64,000 bases of DNA from Mermis nigrescens (taxonomy: Eukaryota > Nematoda > Enoplea > Mermithida > Mermithidae). The notes beneath the pieces were generated by a model that did no database searches, was not told the origin of the DNA, and worked only from the letters and a program-made list of their open reading frames with translations. Shown in pieces: positions 1 through 14,032 of this stretch. The position numbers and the translations under genes are program-made. Within the stretch, counting starts at the first letter, position 1. The number at the start of each line of letters is the position of its first letter. The stretch covers positions 765,534 to 829,533 of the forward strand of contig JAVLUZ010000146.1 in the NCBI GenBank assembly GCA_036768485.1. Direction: 5' to 3'.

Positions 1-145
1 CCTTTTTGGCTCAAAATTGGAAGTCTTTAAAAATAGCCGAGGCCCTTATCCGAAATTTCTAGCCGTTATCTGTCTGATCACGATACTATCGTAGCTATTG
101 ATAAGCGGACGAAGTTTTACTCGCCCGAAATATTGTGAATGTTGG

Positions 146-774
146 CAGTGTCGGATCTAGGATTTTTCTAAGAGGGGGCCTTATCCCAACTTTTCCAAAA
201 ACAGTCAAAAATAGGTCGAAAATTTGCCCTTAACGCGGGAAATAGCGTTTTTTCGGTGTTATACATTATATACTTGTACATGTAAAATCACTTTTGACGC
301 AATATCTTTTCTAAAAATTGAAAAAATTTTCGATAATTTTGTGCGAAAAAATCATTGAATTTCTTTTACTTTAACAAAAATCTGGCGCGAAGCGCCGGAA
401 ATTTTGTGAAATTAAGGCGATAGACGTCTACAAACATGATTTACTGCTTAATTTCCTGTATTTATACCATTTGATGCGGAAAACCGAAATTTTTAATTGA
501 AAATGGAAGAAAACTATGCAAAAATATGTAGCTATTTCTGCTGTTAAAATTGTTTTGAAACCTTCATGAACAGAAAATGGCTTCCCGGTCGCCAAGAAAG
601 TAAATAAATGTCTTTATTATGTATCATCCGGCGCGTAGCGCCGGGAAAATTTGAGAAATTATGGTCACTGACGGCCAAAAATCATTGAAAATTGCATATC
701 CATTCTTCATCTCGCCAAATATTTTTGTCCAATGGGGAGGGCGGCCGCCCCCGCTCCCCTTAAATCCGCCCCTG
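146..774. mobile_element. D-type hAT-like element, 629 bp
   Basis: Ends CAGTGTCGGATCTAGGATTT and GGATTTAAGGGG-like inverted (ATCCGCCCCTG). Flanks AATGTTGG and AATGTAGG form a 7/8 target duplication. The interior holds GGCGCGAAGCGCC-type palindromes at 384 and 629. Confidence 0.75.
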
Positions 775-855
775 AATGTAGGTTGCCTAGAAAATCGTTT
801 TCCTAGCGAAATCAGTGCTTAAACTGGTGAAATATGCTGTAGTTTTTTTGTTTAG

Positions 856-1037
856 TCCTTGTGGATTTTGACGAAGACGAGGAGGACTTATTAGACAATG
901 GCTTGTCTGACACGCGGCCTTTCTTTTTCCTACGCAATCGGCTGTTTCCCGTCGAAAATTTCATATTCGCCGAGGAGTTCCTGCTTCGGAGAATTCACGC
1001 CTTCATAACTCAACTGATCGCTTCATTCCCAGTAAAA
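856..1037 (+). CDS. NUP205: NUP205 window exon 1
   Basis: Acceptor ttgtttag precedes it and donor gtacgt follows. It enters in phase 1 and leaves in phase 0. An acidic stretch (DFDEDEEDLL) leads into FIFAEEFLLRRIHAFITQLI, the family's conserved helix block about one sixth into the protein. Confidence 0.85.
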
Positions 1038-1171
1038 GTACGTCAGATTTACATATAATACGACACAATGTTTGCTGATTTTTGAAGAAATTTACGAAAT
1101 CTCGCCAATGGTCATGCTTTTGATGTTTTTTAATGCATTTTGTTAGTAAAAACCCTTTTCATATATTATTA

Positions 1172-1230
<59 letters not shown>

Positions 1231-1262
1231 GTTATTATTATTATTATCAATATTATTATTAA

Positions 1263-1325
<63 letters not shown>

Positions 1326-4300
1326 CATTATTATTATTATTAATTTTCCGGTTTATCCTGGATGACCTTGTTTATTTTTCTTTAGCAAGAGTATCAGGAG
1401 ACGAGCATATTTAATTCAATCTGTTTTTTCGAACATTCCGTCGGTAATTTCGATTTAATTTTAATTTTGCTTTCATCAATTAGTCGACAAACTTTTTTTA
1501 ATCAAGTTTTTCGTTTTCCTGAATTTTTCTCGACGTTTTATTAAGATAAAAGAATGGCGAATAGCTTGCGAGCAAGACTGTATAAATAAATCGGGCCACG
1601 CGCAAGCAAAATTGTCGTCCTATTCGCACTTTGAATACTTTTTACTCTTGATCGGCGACTTTTATGCGAATAATGCGCTGAAATTGGATTTATCGAAGGA
1701 ATTTTTTTCGTCGATCGCTTCCAACGTTTCAAAGCTTAATCATATTCAGGTGATAAATATATAATTCTCAATTAATTTTTCTTTTTCGGCGAGGCTCAAC
1801 ATCATTGGAATGATCATTAAAATGATAATAAAATGAAGAAAAATATACTAAAAAAGCCTTAAATCACAAAGTATGTAGTAAGAAGTCATCAATACGAGAA
1901 AGAAGCGAGAAAGAAGAAAGAAAATGAGGAGGAAAATAAATAATTGAATAAATAAATAGACAAATAAAAAAGCAAATACTAAATAAAAAGGAAAGAGAAA
2001 ACAACCAACAAAAAAAGAAAAGAAAGAAAGACATGCTATTAGTAAGAAAGAAATAAAAAGGACGCGTGGAATAGCACAAGTGTACCTAAAAAATTATATT
2101 ATGAGAGATTACATGTTGTATGAGGCGTACAAGTCTAAATGAAACAGAAAAAGTAAGCAGGATTATAAAAAGAAAATTTACATAAAAATAGAAAAGAAAA
2201 AGGAAAAAAGGAACGTAAAAATCATATAAAGAGACGAGGTCATCAGAGAGGGACTAGGTTGCTACAGTTTCGTACCTTTAATCCTCTGACTGTCGCTGCG
2301 ACCTAGCGGCACCTGTCTAGGCGGCTAGACTGCCTCTCATAAAAAAGAAGGGCACATTACATAAATAAATAAATAAATAAACGAATTAAAATTATACATA
2401 CTATACATATTATGATAATAATAATAATAATAATATTAATATCAATAAGAAGAAGGAACATTAATAAATAAAGAAAAATTTTTCTTTTTGTGGTCATTTC
2501 GTGGTTCAGTGGTCATTTTTTTCAAAGTGGTCCTTTCGTTGTTCAGCTCGAATTAGGGTTTAGAGGTGTGATCATGAACATACATGCTCATAAGAGGGTA
2601 TGGTGTTATTCCCCTGCTAGGACTTTTGAACAACAAACCTCTTTGAGGCCATTTTTGGACCAAAACCTATTGCTCGGACCATGAAAAAGCGACAAATGAC
2701 GCCTAACAGTATAATTTTAAGTTGTATCATATATACATGTTAGAGTTTTTAGGGATTCCTCCCACCCAAAGTCGGCCACCCCCCCCCCTCAAAGCCAGAA
2801 AATTTGTGACCCCCGGTTTTTGAAGAAAAACGATGTTTTTCGCCGTTTTTTAGCCGTTTTTGGGCCGGAAATTGTTGATCATTAAACCCACCCCCTAAAC
2901 ATCCCCCGGGTTCTCCTCCACGTGAACTTTTGAGCCATTACATGTTTGAGTTCTATACTTAGTTTTTGAGCAGTAGACCGCTTAATCTTTTTCTTTCAGA
3001 CATTTTTCTTCCATTACTTTGTATATATTAGATACAGGTCACTCCATTGTCTTTATTGTTTTTTTCATGAAAATTAGCAATAAATATTTTATGAAGAATG
3101 AAATTGCCTATTCATTCACCCCTATCCCCACGAAACTTGCTTTACTCCCCCCAGAACTTTTGACACCATGAATGGAAATATTTTTTCACTTTCCTTTCGT
3201 AGACTCAAATGCATTTTCTCCATGAAATTTTCGTTTTTAGCCCATTTCCCCATGTAATTTTCGGTTTTTTTCTGTAGAATCGGAGCCCGTCACAATTATG
3301 TAGCTATAAATATGAAATCGTGTTATTGTAAATTTATTTTATTCTATGTTTTAGGCTTATATTTCAAAATTTTGTTCTCTAAATTTTATTTAATTAAATA
3401 TTATTCCACGTTAATTACATTTCTTTGAAATTCGATCCATTTTCTATTTTAAAGCCGCTTCTTTTGGTGGCAATAAAAGATCTTTGAAATAACGTAAAAA
3501 TCTTGCTCAGGTGAGCCTGCTTAAATTCGTGCGAACCTGCGGTGATTCGATTCACCATTGCCCCACTTTGTACATCGCTTATCTGCATATGCTCACCGGC
3601 CTATGCAGTGACGAAGAATCGGCTGGGCGTTGTTTCGCCATGCTAAAAGAATTTAGTTCAAAGAGTATGTGTTGTACAGCGTTGTACATACATCATACAT
3701 GTAACGGCTCGAAATTGGGGGGGGGGGTCCCGGTCATTTCTATGAAGGGGTTAAATTACCTCCAATTTTTGGTCAAAAAACGCCAAAAAACAGCCAAAAA
3801 ATTCGATTTTTCCTAAAATCAAGGGCTGGGGTCAAAAATCTTCTGGCTTTGGGGAGGGACGTCCGACTTTGGGTGGGGGATACCACATCCCCCTTGTTAC
3901 ACGTATGACATACATACATAAGCACATAATACAAAATTATTCTTAAACGTGTGCACATACAATATGATCCACTTGTGTATTTATCCGGAGTTTTGTGTTG
4001 CAATAGCTTTAACATTTTTCGATCTGACAATGAAACTTGACAAAATTTAAAATTGGAAATAAGAACTTATAAAAGACTTTAAAAAGCTGGAAAAATTGTG
4101 CGTAATAAAAGTTTTGAGGAATATTGCTCGCCGTTATTCTTAATTAGAAGAATCTTTTAATTTAATTATATTTTTTTAGCTTATAGCATTTTATTTATTT
4201 TATCTTCATCGCGTTTTTACAATTATGCGAACAGCCGCAAGCTTTAAGATGGTCGCATGATTTTCCAAAAAATTTATCTCTTTTGACATAAATATGTACA

Positions 4301-7300
4301 TATTTCTTTTCTTCAAAGAATTTCAACTTATGTATTTCTATTCTGTTTAATTTATTCTGTGCTGCACGAATTAAGAAATCTTCCATTTAATTGCTTTGCA
4401 ATTAAAATGCCAATTACGCTTAAACTTGCCGTTTTTTACAATGACAGATCAAACTGCGCCTGTTTCATTTGATCATTTCTTCCGTTCTCTGAGCACCTAT
4501 TACCAAGCGTTGCGATACGGTTCTCAGTTTGCTGGCTCCGCCTATCAGTCCTCTATCGTTTCCTCTCACATCGCTCCAGACGAATTAAAAGGTCTTCAAT
4601 ATTGGCTTAGACTAACTATTAGCATTGCTAATCAGGTAAATTTGTTTTAATTTTGATTTTTAGTAATTTGGACATCGCTCAATTAATATTGTCTTTTTAA
4701 TTAATTGAGTCTGTTGGATAATTGGATAATTTTTAATTAATTAACAATCCGTCGGTTACGGGATTTTTGACATAATTTTTATAGTACGTAGGCACATACA
4801 TACGTAATTATTAAATTACTGCATTTTATTTTACATTTTCGCCGAATTATGCTACTGGAAAACTTCTTTTTTGACTCAGCTACTAGCGTTAATACATATG
4901 TATCGCGCATGGACCTTTTTTATTTGCCCGACCCTCATTTTGCGCTTATCATTTTTTATGATTTTATTATTATCATTATTGTCTTTCATTTTCATTTTTT
5001 TATCCCCCCGATTTGTTTTGGCAAAAACCTGCAATTTAGACCATAGTTAGGTGCTTTTTTTGCCCTGCATTGCCAAAACTAGGTCATTTTTTCCTCGCCC
5101 CTACTCCTTGAAATCGCTGACTACCCAGGCACGTACAGTCGAACTTGCTTAATGCGTGCACCCAAGGGACCAAACCCTTCTGTATGCATTATCCGAGTGT
5201 ACGCATTATCCAAATACCCCAGGTTTTTAACAAGGAAAAGGCTATTATGCGATAAAATCACTTTTTAAAGAAAAAATCAGCAATGAATAAGTCTGCTTTA
5301 ACATATTTTCACGCTTAAAGTCACAAAAATCTTCGATATCATTCATTTCGCTGTGCCTAAAGTATTCGTTGAACGCAGAAAACGTATTCAGTAAATTGTA
5401 TAGCCAGGAAGGAAATGGGAAATAATGTAATAGGGTACTCTACTTCGCTATTTTAACTGATCATGGAATTCGAAATAAAAGCCGTACGCATTATCCGAAG
5501 AGCTGATCGTATTATCCGAGGTGAAAAAATGCACGCTGTATGCATTAAGCCGGGTAGTTTAAGCATGCAGGCATAGGCCGATGGATGAAATCGGCTGCAC
5601 GCATTACGCATTAAACGAGTACCTACGCATTATCCCATGCTATTGCCTTATGTTTTACATTGCCTTTCGGTCCGGACCATACATGATCTTGGGGGGTTTC
5701 ACCCCCGCAGAATCATTTTTCACCCCCGCAAAAAATTTTTCACTCCCCAGAATTGGCGATTTTTCAAAAGTTTCCTAAACTTACCTTAAAATTGGTAGAA
5801 AAAGTGTCTTTTTAAGGGTTTTTGGCTATCTATTGGCTAAAAATCGCCAAATTTTCGGCTCTTCGCGCCATATATTCATGTTTTAAGCGATATATTGGTC
5901 AATTTATTCGACTTTTTTCGAAATTTTTTCATGATTTCATGCTCTAGAAGGATAGAGTATCGTCAGAAACGCCAAAAAACGATGTTTTTAACGCGTACCG
6001 GCCATTTTTGGGCCCAAAAAAGGCACTTTAGGTTTTCACTCCCCAGAATTCCCATACTGTGCATGTATGGTCCGGACCTAGAAAAACTGTACACATTATG
6101 CGAGAAAACGCATCATCCCGCGTACGCATTATCGAAGTTCGACTGTAGCTGGATGTACTATTTTGTGGGGAAGGGACCAACACTAATTTTGGGGAGGGGC
6201 AACACCAATTTTGGAGGGGACTTAGCCCAATAAGGCCAAAAATAGCACAAAATAACGTTTAAAAGCCCGATTTTTCTGAATTTGGGAGGGGGGGTCCGAA
6301 CCTCCCTCCATTCCCCCCAGAGATACGTGCCTGCGACTAACTCCCTTCCTCCCGTAATTCCAAAAGTTAATTTAGAGTTTTTAAATAAAATCGATCGGAA
6401 TGGAGTACAAGCAGTCTCTAAAATTAGAGCCTTTTAAGTTTTTTCTTAAATACTTTACAAATGGGACGCGATTATACATAGACGTATGTACCTAGCAGAA
6501 GCTGATTGGTAGTATTATTCGAAAAACGTCGACTTGTATGTTATTAAATCAGAATTTAAGGCTCGTGGAAATTCTGTAGGAAAATAATGATGCTTCATGC
6601 TTTTTGGGGTTGAAATAATCTTTCCTCGGTTTGCTTTAGATTAAAAATTATACTGTTTTTATAAGCGAACAAAAAATTTAGATTTCGAATAAAATAATAA
6701 GTATGTATGCATATAATAAAAAAACATCGATAAGAAAATAATAATATAATTATAGTAATGAAATAAACATGAATACAAAATAAGAGGTTACGGATTATCT
6801 GCTTCCCTAAGCGCTGCCCATTATAATTAGTGTATTTATTACTTTTGTATATTTTTAATCGATTTTATTTTCAATGGATTATTTTTAATTAATTTTAATT
6901 TTTTAAGTTTATCCTTTAATTAATTTTCATCACTACCCGTTATATTTTAATTGATTTTCATAAATGTTAATAGTATTATATTCTCTCAGATAACTTTCGA
7001 GTCTAGTATTCTGCAAAATTTTTTTGTAGAATTCATTGGCTCGCCTTTCCTTTTGCGATAACACGAGTTGGTCATGCGTGCCTAATATTTTTGGCCTAGT
7101 TGCGTGCGAAGTTCCGCTTGAATTAAAATCTTTGATGCTAAAGTTTCTGGCATCATTAGCCTGCAGTTCCGAACTGTATCAAATCTTGTGCGATGGTTTG
7201 CTAGCTTCTAGTATCATTTCCGTGTCATCAGTCGATGGAAAACTGACTGGCCTTAAGGTTAGATTTTTTAAGAGCTTAATGCTTCATTAAATGTAATGTT

Positions 7301-10300
7301 CAAACTGCGTACACTACGGAGTGGCAAAATGTTTTTCTAATAGAGCAATGTATGTGCAGTTCTCGCTTTAAAATATGAACAATTAAGAATCGATTGAGTT
7401 TATTTAGGAACGCGTTTTCACGACCTATTCGCCGGAGACCTTAAAAGGATCCAGACACGCTTTACTTCGAGAAAACGCGACCTAAGCCCTACGGTCGTTC
7501 CGTTAATCGACTCAGCGTGCGTTCTTAAATATACGCGTGATGATAAAGTGGCTTTGCACATAACGTATACAATATCATCTGCATATGAATGGCACGAAGA
7601 TGATCAATATTAATATGCTCTATGCGCGCGAGTCGAAAATTGTTTGACCTAAGCGTTTAGGTCGCGTTTTCTTAAGACTAAACAGCGCTTTGCACTCTTT
7701 GTGTCGCGTTTTCTTGAAGTAAAGCATGTCAGAATATTCTCCAGGTCTCCGGTGATTAGGTCGTGAAAAAGTGTTCACTCAATCGATTCTTTATTGTTCA
7801 TATTTCGTGGCGAGAACTGTAGTAATAATTATTTTTACAACAGCAAGAATTGGATGAACTGGAGTCACGAAGCGAAAGTTATCCCGTCTCTTCCGCTTTG
7901 ATCGAGTTTTTGACTTCGCTGGTAAAATTCGGAAATTTGGCCCATTGTACCGATCCGGCTTTGTCGTGTTATATGGATTTCGTTTTTAATTGCGTTGCCA
8001 TTCATATGCCTAATCGAGCGTATAGAAACAATGCTGAAAAGGTACTAGTTCGTAGGAAAGTTCACGCGATAGCACAGCTTCTTAGGTACATATGCACACG
8101 AATATAGCCGTTTAAAAAACAAATTAAGGAAATATATACTGATTTATGGGTGAAAAAATTACAATAAAAAGCCGATTCTTTATTTTAAACAATCGTATCT
8201 ACTAAGTGGACCAAGAACCTATACATCTGATTACAGGGCTGTATTTAGGGGGGCGGCCGCCCCCTCTTGGCCGGAAAAAATTTCGAAAGGCAAGATAGTG
8301 CACGGAAAGATGGGGAAATCGCATGTCTTTGTCCCAAAATCTTCAAATTTAACGTCGCTTCGCGCTGGATGTGAAGAATTTTTTCCTTCATAATTTCGGC
8401 CCAAACGCGACCAGGAAATGACACTTTTTTACAGCCTTTTAAGTAAGGAACAAATTTTTTCTGAAAAAGTTCGAAATTTATTATCTCAACGGGATAAACC
8501 ATGTCGAGAAACGTCGAAAAATGCGGTTGTTGCGTGCTACCCCGACCAATTTCCCGACATATAGACCAATTTATGTTGGGTCCGCCCCCCCCCCGTTGAC
8601 CGTATCCTGGATACGGGCCTGTCTGATTTTACAGGTCATAACTTCAGTAATTTTAACATCGAATTTTAAGACCAGTAGTATCACATATACATAAAAACGT
8701 CTTCGTTTAAACCGAATTAAAAATTTGGCCAGCTGCCAGCGTTTCGTGCGCTACGGCGATTTGTTTACATCTTATTTTCATATTGTTCAAATGCTCAAAG
8801 CTTGTTCGGTTCGTCATCACTTTGCCTTCTTTTTTTGACGATATTTTGCATTTTTTGCATCTACATAGTAGGAAGAGTATCAATTATACGGTTTGACTAA
8901 TCTGATTCTATTTTTATGTACTTATGTACGTACTCGTATGTAGCAGAAACTATGGGTTTTAAACAATTCAAAAAATGACAATTTTTGAAAGAACAAATTT
9001 TTCACAGAGGTCATTTTCATTTTGTATTTAATATGTAGGAGTGGTCTGAAGATTATGTTATGAAAATTAGCCAAAGTTATGATGTAAGACCAGGGCATAG
9101 TCTTCCATGTATACGAGGCTTTTTCAATGGAAGTCGCAAAAACAACGACAAATGTTGTGATAAAATTTTCTGTGAAATTTTAGCGTGATGTGTATGGAAG
9201 ATATGTACGAGCATGTATGCGTTTCGGTCTAGTCATTGAACGTATCCGAAATCAGATATTTACTTTCACATTATAGCATTCTTCTCAATAGAACATTTAC
9301 GAGCTAGTTTCCTCAGTTGTAATTTTATAATTTTAGCTGAATTTAGCCTCAATATTTTTTTTATCGAATTGCCTTTTTTCCGTTTTCAGTGAGAATTGAA
9401 AAATTGATGAGATTGATTAATGAAAAAATGTGTTTTCTTCATCCAAAATTAAAATCTTCAGATTTTTTAGCTTAAATTTTATCAATCTGCTTTTTCCGTC
9501 TAATTAGTTGTCGCTTTGCCGCAATCGTAGAGGCAAGTAGCATTTTTTGTTTTCTTTTGTTTTTAAGTGGTCCATGTACGCTACGGTTGCCGAATTTCTC
9601 TATCAGCTGATGGCCAAACTTGACATTACGCCTGCTAATTTGACTCACAACGCTCCAGCCGCACAGCTTATTATTTGTTTGCTGAGCGACGGGCCTCTTT
9701 TTCGTCTAGTACACATACATAGTTTCTTGAATTATTTGCACGAAATATTCATAACAGGATTTATATCGTTAGCCATCTTTGTCATCTTACATATAGTACT
9801 AAGCTTACATGTAACAGGCTTTGGGGATCCCCCACCCAAGTCGGTCGTTTTCCATTCTCCAAAGTCAAATCCCTCATTTTTGTCGAAAATTTGCGGTTTT
9901 GGGCTATTTTTAGTTGTTTTTTTTACATTTTTGGCCAAAACATGGAGGTAATTTAACCCTTTCCTCCGTACATGTTAGAGGTAAGATGGGGGATCTTCCT
10001 CCCACCAAGATTCGGACGTCCTACCATCCCACGAGGCCAGGAACTTTTTGACTACCAACCCAATTGTTGGAAAAAATCGAATTTTTCGGCCATTTTCAGG
10101 CGTTTTTTGGTCAGAAATTGGAGGTCATTAACCCCTTCCCCCTAAAAATGGCCGGTGATTTACCCTCTCAAAATTTCGAGCCGTTACATGGATGCTCCAC
10201 TCCCTCTAAAAATGGCCGAAGACTAGACACGCACGGGAGGTTGGGCGGTCTCAGACTTCCCCAGAATAGAAACATTGGAAATTTTCTCAGGAAAATGAGG

Positions 10301-13300
10301 TAAAATGAAGGCAAAACAGATTGAAATTGGAAATTTCCTTCAAAAATGCTTAAAATTGATCAGAAACTGTGTAATACCTAGTTTTAATGCTATTTGATCT
10401 CTTGATCTATTCTTGACCTCCACATCAGCTATGCTGTGTATCTATGCCGAAGACCATACATGCACAGCTGGGAATTCTGAAGGGGGTTGAAATAGTACCT
10501 TTTCGGGCCAAAAATGGTGGGTACGCATCAGAAACACCGTTTTTCGGCGTTTATGACGATGCCCTATCTTTCTAGAGCATAAAAACATAAAAAAATGCCG
10601 AAAAATCCAAAAAAATTGTACAAATCAAAACAAAATATGGTCAAAATATGACTAGATGGCGCGAAGAGCCAAAATTTGGCGCTTTTGAGCGAATATATTT
10701 ATGGCTAAAAACGCTTTAAAATAGCACCTTGTCTTCGAATGTTTTGGGGAATTTTGAAAACTTTTGAAAAATCGCGATTTCTGGAGGAAGGGGTGAAAAC
10801 TTCCTCCCCCATACCCCCCCAAGATCATGTATGCCAAATACCCCCTTCCAAAATTTTGAGCTGTCAGATATATGGCGCAGCAGAGTATTCCATGCATCCA
10901 AGGCCAGTTCTACTCGCGTATGCGTGCTCTTTTTATGCAAATTAAATAAAATGTAAGCAAAATAAAATAGTGCATGCAAACGACTTTTCAACTTCCAAAT
11001 TTCAGTTTGTCAGTTGCAGTAGTTTGCAAGCAGTAGGTCCAAACATTATTGACATTATTTTCCTCGATTCCGAGCAGTCTTTTGTGACATCCTAATAGTT
11101 TTGTTATCACTTCATCTGTTATTTCGTTTTCGAATAGAAATTGCGGCTCCTAGACTATCGAATGCTTATTAGCTCTAGACAGTGTTTTTTTGTGTTCGGC
11201 AAAGGTTTTTCCCGATGTACATACAAAGACTTCTCAAATGAGTAATTGTGCGTTCTACATATCTTTATAATGGCAGAAATTGCATTTCAAAAAGGAAAAA
11301 TGTCAGATTTTTTCGGCGCTTCGCGCCATTTTAAGACGATTCTTAGTGATTTTTGACCTTAGAGACCCAGAAATTAGCTAAAATACACTAACGAAAGTCG
11401 AACAACTCTGTTTTTACCACACTAAAATCGCTACTGTACCATATAGTACCCGAAAATTTGTGTGTACAAAATGTACAAAGATTTTTGGGAAGACAAAAAC
11501 TGTAAAAAGGTGTAAAATTCCCAAAAATGAGTAATTGTTTGTCCTATATATCTTAAAAATGGCAGATTTTGCATTCAGAATTATAGAATGTCAAATCTTT
11601 TGGCGCTTCGCACCGTTTTGAGACGATTTTTAGTAATTTTTAGTGTCAGAAACCCAGAAATTAGGCTAAAATACCCTACCAAAGATCGAAAACCCTGTTT
11701 TACCTTTGTACTATATTATAGTACATAAAAATTTACAAGTACAAAATGTACAAAGACTTTTAGGGACCATCTGTGTACATGTACAAACGGACCTTGTACA
11801 AAAAAACAATGAGGGAACCAATTTTAATGCTTTTTCAGGCTCCAAACGATGGATACGCGTCAATAACATCATTTTTTGGCGTTTCTGACGATTATTTTTC
11901 TTCCTAAACGATTAAACCAATAAAAATTTTTCTGAAACATAATAATGTAGTCAAAAATGGCACTTTTGAAGTGAAAGATGGCTAAAAAATTTGAGTCAGC
12001 ACGTTTACGACCAATTTTCTGGGAAATTGCAAATTTTAGAGGGGCGGGAATATTTTTGCGAATTAGATGGAAAATTCTTGCGGAGCCACTGTAGATTTTT
12101 TGCTCGATAAGACCCTGCAAAAAATCACTCAGTTCAGTATTTAGTCTGATAAGCGAACATGGTTACTAAGGAATCATTGATGAACTGCGTTTCATTCGGT
12201 GTCCCACTCACTACATACTGCTGTGTAATGTTGACGCAGTGTTCAAATCCATCATCTATAAAACAGTGTTTTTTTTGTACAAGGTCCGTTTGTATGTACA
12301 AAGATGGTCCCCAAAAGTCTTTGTACATTTTGTACCCACAATTTTTTGGGTACTATAATATGGTACAGTAGCGATTTTTGTGTGGTAAAAAACAGTTGTT
12401 CGACTTTTGGTAGTGTATCGTCTTAAGAGGGCGCGAAGCGCTAAAAAATTTGACATATATCATTTTGAAATGCAATTTCTGCCAATATAAAGATATATAG
12501 AACACACTATTACTCATTTCGGCGCGCGCGCCAAAAATTTTGCGAATTTTAGACCTTTTTTGCAATTTTTGTCTTCCCAAAAATATTTGTACATGAACGA
12601 AGACAGTCCCGAAAAGTCTTTGTGCATCGGAAAAAATCTTTGCCAAGTACAAAAAAAACACTGCCACAAAAATAACACTTCGAGCGCTCAAAAATCATAT
12701 TGTTGGTTTATTTAACGATATCATAGTCGGTAAAAATTTTTAAAAAAATATTAAAAAGTCGCCGAAATTCATATGAAATTGGGGTTAATAATGATAATCA
12801 TGTTTTGGCATCACAAGATGGGCAGCCCCAAAATGCTGAGGGTTGCAAAATTTTCAAAGGTAAAAAAACGGCCTTAAAAATGGTGGCATGGCGAAAATAT
12901 CATTTTTCAAAGTTTCTCATCCAGCACTATCCATTGGCATCCAAAAATCGCCGCAACAGACAAAAAAATTGAATTCTGGGGGATAGGGTATTGGGCCTTC
13001 TGAGGGTGTTACCCAACCCCCTCACGCCCACGTGTGTTTGGCACACTTCTTACAAACTACTCTAACCAACGGAATAAAATTTGATAGCCTGGAAATTACT
13101 TTGTACTAATTTTGGTGAGGTCCCGTTCAATTTGATCGAAAATTGCTCGCAGGCATTTTTTATGTAATTTTTTAAATTTTTTGATCAATGTTAACAGTTT
13201 TTTAATGTAATTCCAAGTTTTCGAAAAATTCAGTATTTTTCGGCTTTTAGTCGCCGCTCGCCTCGCCAGTAATCTTCAAGTGAATGATGTTTCAACGTAA

Positions 13301-13669
13301 ACGGAGCCACATTGAAACATTTCTTAGCTTTTTAGTAATTGTTTTAAAAGTAAAAGTAAAATTGAAGTTTAGCTCGATGAGATTAATTTTTCCGAAGCAA
13401 TCTTAAGCCTTTGAGTTTCATGTATGCTGAAAGCATCGCAAAACAAAAAACTACTACGAATAATAAATTGAAGCAATATATGTAAAGCGCGTCGCTTTTC
13501 TAAAAACTCACATATTCTGCATTAATTAATATAAAATGATTAAATAAAATGTAATTAGTCAATTATAGCAATTATAACTATAATATTTCAAGGTCGTTGG
13601 ACTGATTGATCAGGGATTGGAAATTTTGGATAAATTCGTCCCATTTCAAGGTAATTCGCTTGTACACAT

Positions 13670-13706
<37 letters not shown>

Positions 13707-13914
13707 GAGATTGCACTCGTTTGATAAGTGGGATTTTTAGTCACGAACTATGTTTGAATTTCGGTACTTGCATAAAGATAAAAAACTTTCCGAACTGTTC
13801 TAAATCAGGCTGGTTCCAAGACATTTACAACTTCAAATTTAATTGATAAAAATTTACTATCAAAAATACGTTTTACCATAATAATAATTATTATTAATAA
13901 TAATAATAATATTA

Positions 13915-13949
<35 letters not shown>

Positions 13950-14001
13950 ATTATTAGTATTATTATTATTAATATTTTTATTAATAATAATAATAATAAG
14001 A

Positions 14002-14032
<31 letters not shown>

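Larger units (their letters stand above)
5126..6333. mobile_element. B-type MITE split by a TA-targeted transposon
   Basis: CAGGCACGTA stands at 5126-5135 and the rest of the element, from TAGCTGG, resumes at 6146, running to ACGTGCCTG at 6333. The break is exactly at the TA inside the B terminus. Outer flanks TGACTACC and CGACTAAC agree in 6 of 8 bases. Confidence 0.75.

Noticed and set aside
1133..1414. 93-codon frame rich in leucine and its isoleucine-rich antisense partner
   Set aside because: They are translations of the (ATT)n microsatellite with no protein-like composition.
9547..9951. 134-codon frame read as one protein
   Set aside because: Only 9568-9708 is NUP205 exon; the rest runs into intron and a C-type transposon.
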